A DNA stretch of 64,000 nt from Bradyrhizobium sp. CB1650 (GTDB lineage Bacteria > Pseudomonadota > Alphaproteobacteria > Rhizobiales > Xanthobacteraceae). Shown piece after piece: positions 56,430 through 64,000 of the stretch; position 1 is the first letter of the stretch, and the number at the start of each line of letters is the position of its first letter. The notes under the pieces are model-generated. The model saw nothing but the letters and a program-made list of their open reading frames with translations, had not been told where the DNA came from and did not search any database. Made by a program: the position numbers and the translations under genes. The stretch is taken from NCBI RefSeq assembly GCF_029761915.1, contig NZ_CP121695.1, positions 8,213,501-8,277,500 of the forward strand, in the 5' to 3' direction.

Positions 56430-58811
56430 ATGAGAAGCAGTCGACGCGAATGGATGGCAGGCGTGGCGACGACGACCATCTGCGGATTCCATCTTGAGGC
56501 GGGCGCAGCGACTGTCGGGCCCAAACTTCCGCTGAAGGCCAACCCACTGCCGCTGACCGATGTGCGCCTTCGCCCGTCAAATTATACAAGCGCGGTCGAG
56601 ATCAACATCAAATTCCTACTCTCGCTCAGTCCGGATCGCCTGCTGCACAACTTCCGCAAGTACGCCGGGCTCGAACCCAAGGCGCCTATCTATGGCGGCT
56701 GGGAATCTGAGACAATCGCGGGACACACTCTCGGCCACTACATGAGCGCTCTGGTGCTAGCATGGCAGCAGACCGACAACGCCGAGTGCCGCCGCCGCGC
56801 CGATTACATCGTCGACGAGATCGCCCTCTGCCAGTCGAAGCGCAAGGACGGTTATGTCGGCGCACTCGGTCGAAAGGCAGGGGACGGCCGAATCATCGAT
56901 GGTCAGGAAATCTTCAGAGAAATCGTGCGCGGCGAGATCAAGCCGGGCCGTTTCGAACTCAATGGTTCATGGGTCCCGCTTTACACCGTTCACAAAATAC
57001 TAGCAGGGCTCCTGGACGTTCATGCGGCCTGGGACAATGCGACCGCCCTCAAGGTTGCCACTCTGCTTGGCAGCTACTTCGAGAAGGTCTTCGCTGCGCT
57101 GAACGATGAGCAGATGCAGGAGCTGCTTGTCTGTGAATACGGCGGTCTGAACGAGAGCTACGCAGAGCTCTATGCTCGCACCGGGGATCAGCGTTGGCTG
57201 AAGCTCGCCGAGCGTCTCTGCGACCGCGAGTTGCTCGATCCTCTTGTGGCGCGGGAGGACAAACTTTCCGGCTTCCACGCAAATACGCAGGTTCCCAAGT
57301 TGATCGGCCTCGCGCGCATCCATGAGCTGACCGGCAAGGACGCTCCAGGCGGCGCCGCTCGGTTCTTCTGGGAGCGCGTCACCCGCCACCATAGCTACGT
57401 CATAGGCGGCAACTCCGATCACGAGCACTTTTTTGAGCCCGATACGATTGCGTTGCACCTCACAGAATCGACGTGCGAGCATTGCAACACGTACAACATG
57501 CTCAAGCTGACGCGACAGCTCTATTCCTGGGCCCCGAACGGTGCGTTTTTTGATTATTACGAGCGGGCGCATCTCAACCACGTCATGGCGGCGCATAACC
57601 CAGAGACGGGCGGCTTCAATTATCTGATGCCGATGATGAGCGGTGCTTCCCGCAGATATTCCAAGCCGGGAGAGGAGGTGTTCTGGTGCTGCGTCGGCAC
57701 GGGGATGGAAAGCCATGCCAAGCACGGCGATTCCATCTTCTGGGAAGGACACGATACGCTGTTTGTCAATCTCTACATCCCCTCGACCGCTCAATGGCAA
57801 GCGAAAGGCGTCGCACTCACACTTGAGACCGACTATCCGTTTAGCTCTGAGATCAAGCTCGTGTTCGATTCGGTGAAGCTAGATCGGTTCGCGTTAGCAT
57901 TACGCATTCCAGGCTGGGCCAATGGCTGCGCGGAGATCATGGTCAACAGTGACCCAGTACCCTCAACGCCGGTCAACGGCTATGCCGTGATCCACCGTTG
58001 TTGGAAAAAAGGCGATGTGGTCTCCCTCAGCGTGCCGCTGGAACTTCGCCTCGAGACGGCTGAAGGCTCCCAGGATGTCGTCGCCGCCATGTACGGCCCC
58101 CTCGTTATGGCCGCGGATCTCGGCCCGGAAACGGAATGGAGTGGCGTCGAACCCATCATGGTAGGGGAGGACCTACTGAGCGCCTTCGCGCCTATGGCTT
58201 CGGATCGCCCTCGCTTTCGGGCGCAGGGTATCGTTCGCCCCGCAGACCTCACATTCCTGCCGTTCTACAGCCAGTACGATCGGCGCAGCGCGGTTTACTT
58301 CAAGCACTTCACCGAATCGGGTTGGAAGCAAGAGGAAGCTGCCCTTGTTGCGGAGCAGGCGCGCCAGAACGACATCGCTGCCCGTTCGATTGACGTTATG
58401 CACCTCGGCAAAATGCAGTCCGAACGTGACCATGACCTGACCTCCGACATCTCGTATCCGCTCACCTACCGTGGTCGCCAAGGGCGTGATGCCCGCTCTG
58501 GAGGCTATTTCGAGTTCACGATGAAAGTGATACCCAGCCCGCTGCTGCTGCAGGCCAGCTACTGGGGCGGGGCGCGTTTGCGCACGTTCGACATCCTCGT
58601 CGACGGCGTGAAGATCGCGACGCAGAAGCTGGACCAAAATGCACCCGGCAAGTTTTTCGACGTCGATTACCCGCTGCCCAGCAAGCTGACCAGGGATAAG
58701 GAGAGCGTCAAAGTGCGCTTCGCGCCCCATCACCTCAGCTCGGCTGGACCCGTGTTCGGCGTCCGTTTATTGACGGTCAAGACTCCGAAACATAACGAGC
58801 GTGCCCCATAG
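56430..58811 (+). CDS. GH127 beta-L-arabinofuranosidase, Tat-type signal
   Basis: 793-residue glycoside hydrolase family 127 enzyme; the characterised HypBA1 releases L-arabinose from beta-1,2-arabinofuranosyl chains such as those on plant hydroxyproline-rich glycoproteins. ATG 56430 follows AGGAG (56415-56419) and gives a twin-arginine-like leader SRREWMAGVATTT, so export is likely. The cysteine/zinc site is intact: EHC with E350 and C352, and WCCVGTG with C420 and C421 as nucleophile/zinc-ligand candidates. The catalytic barrel spans about 45-450, with beta-domains after. The longer frame upstream runs through the IS3 remnant and is rejected. Plant-glycan enzymes of this class are unusual in a symbiosis island. 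Confidence 0.85.
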   Translation: MRSSRREWMAGVATTTICGFHLEAGAATVGPKLPLKANPLPLTDVRLRPSNYTSAVEINIKFLLSLSPDRLLHNFRKYAGLEPKAPIYGGWESETIAGHTLGHYMSALVLAWQQTDNAECRRRADYIVDEIALCQSKRKDGYVGALGRKAGDGRIIDGQEIFREIVRGEIKPGRFELNGSWVPLYTVHKILAGLLDVHAAWDNATALKVATLLGSYFEKVFAALNDEQMQELLVCEYGGLNESYAELYARTGDQRWLKLAERLCDRELLDPLVAREDKLSGFHANTQVPKLIGLARIHELTGKDAPGGAARFFWERVTRHHSYVIGGNSDHEHFFEPDTIALHLTESTCEHCNTYNMLKLTRQLYSWAPNGAFFDYYERAHLNHVMAAHNPETGGFNYLMPMMSGASRRYSKPGEEVFWCCVGTGMESHAKHGDSIFWEGHDTLFVNLYIPSTAQWQAKGVALTLETDYPFSSEIKLVFDSVKLDRFALALRIPGWANGCAEIMVNSDPVPSTPVNGYAVIHRCWKKGDVVSLSVPLELRLETAEGSQDVVAAMYGPLVMAADLGPETEWSGVEPIMVGEDLLSAFAPMASDRPRFRAQGIVRPADLTFLPFYSQYDRRSAVYFKHFTESGWKQEEAALVAEQARQNDIAARSIDVMHLGKMQSERDHDLTSDISYPLTYRGRQGRDARSGGYFEFTMKVIPSPLLLQASYWGGARLRTFDILVDGVKIATQKLDQNAPGKFFDVDYPLPSKLTRDKESVKVRFAPHHLSSAGPVFGVRLLTVKTPKHNERAP

Positions 58812-58886
58812 GTGTGGTGGAGCAAAGCCGAAGGAGGCGCTTCTCATAGGTTCGAGATTCGACGATGCGGAGAACGGAGAACCGCT

Positions 58887-59516
58887 ATGTATGTGCCCCC
58901 CGCCTTCCGGGATGACAACATCGAGAACATCCGAGCGACCATCAGCTTCGCACGCTTGGCGAACCTGATCACAGCCACGGCGGAAGGGCCGCTCGCAACC
59001 CCCCTTCCGCTGTTCCTCGACGCGATGGAAGGCGAACAGGGGGTCCTGTACGGCCACCTGGCCAAGGCCAATCCGCAATGGCGCTCGGCTCCGATCGGCG
59101 AAGCCCTGGCGATTTTCATGGGTCCGGAAGCTTACGTGACGCCCTCGTGGTACGCCACCAAGCAGGAAACTGAAAAGGTAGTGCCGACGTGGAACTACAT
59201 CGCCGTCCATGCTTACGGTCCGGTTGAGTTCTTCGAAGATACCCAACGTCTGCTCGATGTGGTCACCCGACTGACGAACATCCATGAGGGCTTACGGGCG
59301 GCACCTTGGTCTGTCAGCGACGCTCCGGCAGATTTCATCGCCGCCCAGTTGCGTGGGATTGTCGGCATCCGCATTCCCGTTACCAGGTTCGAGAGCAAGC
59401 GCAAGATGAGCCAGAACCGTCCCCTCGCCGACCGTATCGGTGTCGTCGCCGGCCTTGCCGCGAGCGAAAAACCGCGCGATCAGGAAGTCGGTCTCCTGGT
59501 CCCAACGCTGGCCTGA
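58887..59516 (+). CDS. paiB: PaiB-like FMN-binding protein
   Basis: 209 residues, the PaiB family length. Begins MYVPPAFRDDNIENIRATIS with later ATPLPLFLD, GVLYGHLAKANPQW and NYIAVHAYGPVEFFED, the split-barrel flavin-binding signature. Named as a negative transcriptional regulator in Bacillus, though DNA binding is not obvious from the fold. ATG 58887 is preceded by GGAGAA. It lies 75 bp after the GH127 gene in the same direction. Appears intact. Confidence 0.87.
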   Translation: MYVPPAFRDDNIENIRATISFARLANLITATAEGPLATPLPLFLDAMEGEQGVLYGHLAKANPQWRSAPIGEALAIFMGPEAYVTPSWYATKQETEKVVPTWNYIAVHAYGPVEFFEDTQRLLDVVTRLTNIHEGLRAAPWSVSDAPADFIAAQLRGIVGIRIPVTRFESKRKMSQNRPLADRIGVVAGLAASEKPRDQEVGLLVPTLA

Positions 59517-59574
59517 GCCAAGACGCTTCAGACCGCAAGGAAAGGCCAAGCCGTGTTCGGCTACCAGATCTTCC

Positions 59575-59642
59575 TTTTATGGCAGCGGCGCTGCTTGTCG
59601 CCGTCACGCCGGGACCGGGCGTCTTCTATCGCGCGAACGCTT
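59575..59642 (+). pseudogene. LysE-family exporter N-terminal scrap
   Basis: Encodes MAAALLVAVTPGPGVFY, the conserved start of LysE/RhtB translocators, then breaks off. Fragment only. Confidence 0.5.
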
Positions 59643-59855
59643 GCTGGCGGCAGATGCGAAGGACGAAAACAAGTCGCCCGGGGACGCCCGCAAGATAGTC
59701 AGCGATGCGTTGCAGGACGACCGCTTCGCGGATCAACCCGAAGCCCGCAACAATTGCGTCAGGGTCACCGGCATCGCCCTGGGATGAATCGGCGCCTCGT
59801 CCGCCTTCGCCAGGACGCGTAGAGTGGCCATACCACGGCAATTCCAGAACTCCCG

Positions 59856-60010
59856 ATGATTAAAGCCTTTCTCGCCGTTGCGATCTTGATATCGACATAC
59901 CTTGCGACGCCCGCCCCGGCGCAGGATGCGGCTGCACCGTTCGATGGCAAGCTGCAGCGACTGGCCGAGATCCTCGGGGCCCTGCACTATCTGCGCGGCA
60001 TCTGCGGCTC
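59856..60010 (+). pseudogene. TIGR02301-family protein, truncated
   Basis: Starts MIKAFLAVAILISTYLATPA with a signal peptide (cleavage near PAPAQ) and continues PFDGKLQRLAEILGALHYLR GICGS, matching the N-terminal part of TIGR02301 proteins of Rhizobiales (normally about 125 residues). After residue 52 the family pattern is lost; the open frame goes on to 60173 with unrelated sequence. Confidence 0.6.
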
Positions 60011-60606
60011 TCGCAGAGGGAGCTATGAATATGAATTCGACGGCTGGAAACACCTCAGCATGGCTATCGAAGAGCCCGGCGGATGCCGCGACACTGGCAC
60101 CAGCCGTGGCTGCCTTCGGCATGATCGGCATGTCACGAGCTTCGGATCAATGTTGCGTATCCCGATACGATAACGATTGGCGGCGGCAAGGGGGACGAAT
60201 TTGCCGGAAATCTGCATCATGTACGTGATAGCGGATTCAAATCCGAACAGGCAGGCTGAAGACATTCGCGACGAAAGCAGCGTGCCGCCTAGGGCGGGAG
60301 CGACATTGAATGAACCTTCAACTATCCTTTCGCGCCCGAGCTGATCGCGGCCCGTCGAAGAAGTCGGCATTGCGAGATTGTCAACCCCGATCTCCGTAGG
60401 AGAAGAGTTTAAGACCAAAGACCGTCACGCGGTCTCGATATTGCTGACCGTCATCTGAATGGCAATTCGCCGGAAGTGCTCGACGCATTGGCAGGAGCCC
60501 CCACGCAAGGTAAGCAATCGTACTTGCGCTGGACTAGCGACTAGGTTCTTGTCCTCGGGACGAGCAGGACCCTCGCTCCCCAAAGACTTGAATGGAAAGT
60601 AAGACC
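60011..60606. other. Decayed region
   Basis: No recognisable gene. A frame reading MNMNSTAGNTSAWLSKSPAD (about 60027-60230) looks protein-like but I cannot place it. Confidence 0.35.
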
Positions 60607-60894
60607 ATGGCCAGTTATCGCATTGATTGTGTTCACAAGCCGAACCGTATGAGTCCGCATGAGCATATCACGGATGTCGGTGGACCCAAGCCCGAGGGAG
60701 GAAGATGGCGGGAGAAGGTGGAAAACGTTGTTCGTTTTATCGAGAACAAGCAGCACAGGTTCTACACGCAAGGCGGTAATTCGACCGCTTGGGTGGCCGT
60801 ACGAAAAAGCCCCTCGGGACGCAAATTTATTCAGACCCATGCAGATGGGGTCTGGAATGACAATTTGCTTGCTCTCGACGAGTGCTCGACCTAG
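60607..60894 (+). CDS. DUF3892 protein
   Basis: 95 residues from ATG 60607 (MASYRIDCVHKPNRMSPHEH). The pattern HITDVGG, a central lysine/arginine-rich part and the end KFIQTHADGVWNDNLLAL is typical of DUF3892, a small family of unknown function common in rhizobia. Stands alone among fragments. A GGAAAGTAAG stretch precedes the start. Confidence 0.75.
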   Translation: MASYRIDCVHKPNRMSPHEHITDVGGPKPEGGRWREKVENVVRFIENKQHRFYTQGGNSTAWVAVRKSPSGRKFIQTHADGVWNDNLLALDECST

Positions 60895-61691
60895 CTTAAC
60901 CGCGGCGCGCCCACGAGCGGCTTTCTCGTCGATGAGCGCGGGGCGAAGCAATTCTCCAGCGCCGAATCCACGAAGATGATCCTGCGCAGACGGCCGCGCT
61001 CGTCGTGATCAACAACGATGCTGAATACAGAGCCCTGCCAAGCACGCACACCGTGCTGCCCGATCGCGTCGTAGATTTTGTGAGGGATGCGTGTGCAGGC
61101 ATTGTCCCGTGATTGCCGGCTCTTCGTGCTGACAGGGCCGGACCGCAATCTGATGGCCGGGGAGGTTGTTGCCGAATTCAGCAGCATGGAGTTTTTCAAC
61201 GCTTACGCGATCTCACCTGCATTAGGTTCGGTGAAGACGCATAAGCGGCTGGGTTCACACCCGATGCGGCGGTCGGAAGTATCGGCTAATCGGAGGATCT
61301 AGACAACTGTTAGCCTGATCAGGCGGCCCATTCTTGAGTCGGCCGCCGAGAGAGATTCTGTTGTCTGGCGTAACGTGGTCAGTATGACTACGAATAACTC
61401 GCAACACGCCGAAGAATCGTATATTGCCGCTCTTACGCGAGACGGATAAGCGGCCCCGTGCAGTGTCTCAATTGCATCATGAGAGCGTCCTTGATTTCAT
61501 CGGCAATACGCAACGCGAGATCATGATCCTAGACCGTCAGCGGCTCGCGATCGTTGACCTGCAAATCAAAAACGCGGACTGCTCGCAAGCCCCTTGTACG
61601 CTGTAATCGATCTTGGAGTTGCCGGAACGCCGGCGGACCTGTAAACGAATCCCGCGCGCCGCCGGTCGCTTTTTTGCGGTCGCCCGCGGCT
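60895..61691. other. Region before the tRNA gene
   Basis: About 800 bp without a recognised gene. A minus-strand stretch (about 60900-61100) with IPHKIYDAIGQHGVRAWQGS and VDHDERGRLRRIIFVDSA looks coding but has no clear start or family. Confidence 0.35.
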
Positions 61692-61767
61692 GGGCCTGTA
61701 GCTCAATGGTTAGAGCCGGCCGCTCATAACGGTCTGGTTCCTGGTTCGAATCCAGGCGGGCCCACCA
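61692..61767 (+). tRNA. tRNA with CAU anticodon (Met or Ile2)
   Basis: Folds as a full cloverleaf: acceptor GGGCCTG/CGGGCCC, D-arm GCTC-GAGC, anticodon stem GGCCG/CGGTC with loop CTCATAA (anticodon CAT), T-arm CCTGG-TTCGAAT-CCAGG, discriminator A and an encoded CCA at 61765-61767. A CAU anticodon fits elongator Met or lysidine-modified Ile2; the GGGCC acceptor resembles Ile2 genes but I cannot settle it. tRNA 3' ends are common island insertion points. Confidence 0.93.
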
Positions 61768-61901
61768 GCCGCCTCCTCTTCTTCTCCTCCTCCTTCCTCT
61801 GTTGCGCTCGCGCGCGCTCTTCCTGTGCAAAGCGGGTCTTCCCGAATGATCCTGACTGGTCGTTCGTCTTGATCCTCGCTGCTCAATCCTCGCGATTCTT
61901 G

Positions 61902-62927
61902 CTAGGGAGGCAGCACCGCGGATGGAGACACGCCTGCTTGCATGTCGCCGGACACAACGTCCGGCCAGGGGGCAAGCTTTTTGAGACTCGGGAGGATCGA
62001 AGTTTCCACGCAATGGTGACAAAGCTCGATGATTTGTTGCGTAATCTGCACCAATTCACCTGGACGATAGACAACGCATATCCGGCGGAAACACAGCGGT
62101 GGCGGCAGAGGAAGCACTTCGATATCGAGCGCTTTCAAGTGCGACTGGAGCAAACAGAGCGGCGTTGTAATGGTCCAACCGATGCCGCTCGAGACCATGC
62201 GCAGGACGGCTTCGCTGGCATCGAACTCAAGATCCTTCCGCGGGGCCAGCCTGCGTTGGCTGAGATAGTATTCAACCATCCTGCCTAGCTGTGACCGCTT
62301 GGTGAAGCGTACGAGAGGCAATTCGGAGCACATGGCTTCGAGCGACATCTCATGGAAACGACCGGCCGCATGACGAGGAACGGCTGCGACCAGCGCCTCG
62401 CGGAACAAAATCTGGCGGGCCAATTCCGGATGCTCTGCCATGGGATCACTCGCGACGATGATGTCCAAAGAGCGGTCGAGCAATTGCCCCGCGAGTACGG
62501 GCGAAATTCCGGACCAAATGAGAAGCTGGTCGACCCGCTCGCGGAGCCCTTTGACAATCTCAGGTCCCGCCGTTGTCGCGAAGGAGTCAACGAGTCCCAA
62601 CCGCACGATTGGAATATTGCCTTTCGACCCTAGCCGCACCTCCTCGACCGTTCGCTGAATGCTCTCCAGGATTTCGGATACGCCTTGTCGCAGCAATTCG
62701 CCCGAGTGTGTAATCCGAATTGGGCGGCTCGAGCGATCCACAAGCTCGGTCTCGAGCCAGCTTTCAAGCCGCGCGACCGACTGCGAAACGGCCGATTGCG
62801 TGACGCCGATCCGCTCGGCAGCCAGAATCATGCTTCTTGCCTCAGCAAGAACATGAAAGACCTGAAGGTCCCTCAGGTTTACTCCGAAATACGAGCCACC
62901 CTCCAAATACCGTGTCTTGGCTTGCAT
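61902..62927 (-). CDS. LysR-family transcriptional regulator
   Basis: 341 residues. N-terminal winged helix (LRDLQVFHVLAEARSMILAA, then AERIGVTQSAVSQSVARLES) about residues 17-80, followed by a LysR substrate-binding domain and a C-terminal extension of about 35 residues. It lies 34 bp after the end of the MFS gene on the same strand, so the two probably form one transcript and the regulator may control the transporter. Effector unknown. Confidence 0.88.
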   Translation of the reverse strand: MQAKTRYLEGGSYFGVNLRDLQVFHVLAEARSMILAAERIGVTQSAVSQSVARLESWLETELVDRSSRPIRITHSGELLRQGVSEILESIQRTVEEVRLGSKGNIPIVRLGLVDSFATTAGPEIVKGLRERVDQLLIWSGISPVLAGQLLDRSLDIIVASDPMAEHPELARQILFREALVAAVPRHAAGRFHEMSLEAMCSELPLVRFTKRSQLGRMVEYYLSQRRLAPRKDLEFDASEAVLRMVSSGIGWTITTPLCLLQSHLKALDIEVLPLPPPLCFRRICVVYRPGELVQITQQIIELCHHCVETSILPSLKKLAPWPDVVSGDMQAGVSPSAVLPP

Positions 62928-62960
62928 CCGTCCTACTCCGAACCAGCAAAGCGGCCGACT

Positions 62961-64000
62961 TCAGGTCGATCGCGTTGCGTGATCGTTGACGTCGACCACA
63001 GTCGGTTCACTGTACCTCGAGCGCGAAGCGCGTGCCATGGGCGCGTCGTCGCCGATACAGCCAAGGGACACCTTTCCGGTCTCAGGAGCCCATAGCTGGC
63101 AAACCACGCCTCCGACGAGGGTGACGACGACGCAGGCGCCGAGGGCAACCTGTACCCCGTAAGCCTGGACGATGATGGGCAGCAGGAACGTGCTCATCGC
63201 CGATCCAATCCGGCTTGCCGCCACGGCCAGCCCGACGCCCGACGCCCTCAGGTGAGTTGGAAACAATTCCGGCGGATAGATGAACTCAAGGTTGGCTGCC
63301 GCCGACAGGACGAGGGCAAAGAGGCCGAAGACCACAACAACCCCTGCGGACCCAAGCGCATTGAGTGTCAGCAATGCCAGCAGCGCAGCGGCCAGATAGA
63401 ACGTACCGACAAGAAACACCCGGCGCGGCATCTTGTCGATGACCATCATGCCCAGAACGGCGCCCAACATCAGGAACACATTGTAGACGAGGCCGCCCGT
63501 ATATTTATCGGTGACATGCAGCGACTCCAAGATCTTCGGCAGGAATGTTCCCAACGCGAAGTATGGAATCACCTGACAGGCATAGAATATGGCGCCAACC
63601 GCAGCGTTCGTTCGCCATTTCTTCGAGAACAGTTCGGCCCACTCCCCGCCCGACTTGCGCACCTGGATGAGCGGCTCGGGCAATGCAATTCCTTGCCCTA
63701 GTTTCGCGGACACAATCCATTTTGCCTCCTCGATACGCCCTCGCTTCATCAGCCACAGAGGCGATTCCGGAATGCCCAGCCGGAACAGGAAAATGCAGAT
63801 GGCGGGACCGGCGCTCAAAAGAAGCATGTAGCGCCATGCGTCGGGTCCCAAGTCCTGGAGAAAGAAGCCTGCGACATAAGAAAATGAATAGCCGGCAGCC
63901 CAGGCGATCGCCATGACGCTCAGGAGACGGCCTCGAAACCGAATGGGCGAGAGTTCGGTGACCAGCGATTTGCTCACCACGTAGTCCGCCCCTAGCACCA
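62961..64000 (-). CDS. MFS transporter, 3' part (runs off the window)
   Basis: About 346 C-terminal residues of a sugar-porter-like major facilitator. Visible: a conserved ELSPIRFRGRLLSVM loop after helix 4, GIPESPLWLMKRGRIEEAK before the central loop, and the late FPTHLRASGVGLAVAASRIG motif. The family includes carriers of sugars, organic and aromatic acids; substrate not assignable. The start lies beyond the right edge. Confidence 0.85.
   Translation of the reverse strand, partial: VLGADYVVSKSLVTELSPIRFRGRLLSVMAIAWAAGYSFSYVAGFFLQDLGPDAWRYMLLLSAGPAICIFLFRLGIPESPLWLMKRGRIEEAKWIVSAKLGQGIALPEPLIQVRKSGGEWAELFSKKWRTNAAVGAIFYACQVIPYFALGTFLPKILESLHVTDKYTGGLVYNVFLMLGAVLGMMVIDKMPRRVFLVGTFYLAAALLALLTLNALGSAGVVVVFGLFALVLSAAANLEFIYPPELFPTHLRASGVGLAVAASRIGSAMSTFLLPIIVQAYGVQVALGACVVVTLVGGVVCQLWAPETGKVSLGCIGDDAPMARASRSRYSEPTVVDVNDHATRST

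Overview
The window looks like part of a symbiosis island of a legume-nodulating alphaproteobacterium, most probably Bradyrhizobium. The evidence is a NodV/NodW-type two-component pair, the Nod-factor fucose genes noeL and nolK, a symbiotic-type glmS/nodM, a wrecked copy of the type III effector gene nopP, many IS remnants and long decayed stretches between intact genes. A complete Trb-type conjugation module with its own relaxase, coupling protein and replication initiator shows that part of the region is, or was, an integrative and conjugative element (ICE).

Layout. 1-7.1 kb: dctA behind a sigma-54-like promoter, then nodV-nodW and a third, receiver-only response regulator. 8.0-11.2 kb (minus strand): nopP with two in-frame stops and a possible tts box, then glmS/nodM. 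12.2-14.3 kb: noeL-nolK (GDP-mannose to GDP-L-fucose). 14.7-20.0 kb: a large Tat-exported DUF5695-like protein followed by IS481, IS630 and phage-type integrase remnants. 20.2-23.3 kb: an RND efflux pump subunit. 23.3-29.5 kb: mostly decayed DNA with panC, IS110 and possible IS3 scraps and one small DNA-binding-like gene. 29.5-30.5 kb: a TauD/TfdA dioxygenase behind a near-consensus -24/-12 promoter.

30.7-52.1 kb is the mobility module, all on the minus strand. Read in the direction of transcription it has: DUF736; remnants of an XRE regulator and a small DUF2285-like protein; a split DUF6499/DUF2285 regulator; an AlpA-like HTH protein; repA with three 18-bp iterons; DUF2840; traF; a lytic transglycosylase; an oriT-like region; the relaxase; traG; a ribbon-helix-helix protein; an MFS transporter bracketed by 32-bp direct repeats; trbBCDEJ, trbK-alt, trbLFGI; and DUF2274. 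The split regulator has the layout of the FseA transfer activator of Mesorhizobium ICEs, in which the two halves are joined by +1 ribosomal frameshifting.

52.8-54.5 kb: a hipBA-type toxin-antitoxin pair with palindromic operators. 54.5-56.3 kb: gene fragments and an IS3 remnant. 56.4-59.5 kb: a Tat-type GH127 beta-L-arabinofuranosidase and a PaiB-like gene. 59.5-61.7 kb: fragments (LysE, TIGR02301), a DUF3892 gene and a tRNA with CAU anticodon, which may mark an island edge. 61.9-64.0 kb: a LysR regulator and the 3' part of an MFS transporter that runs off the window.

All assignments come from reading the translated sequence; no database search was run.
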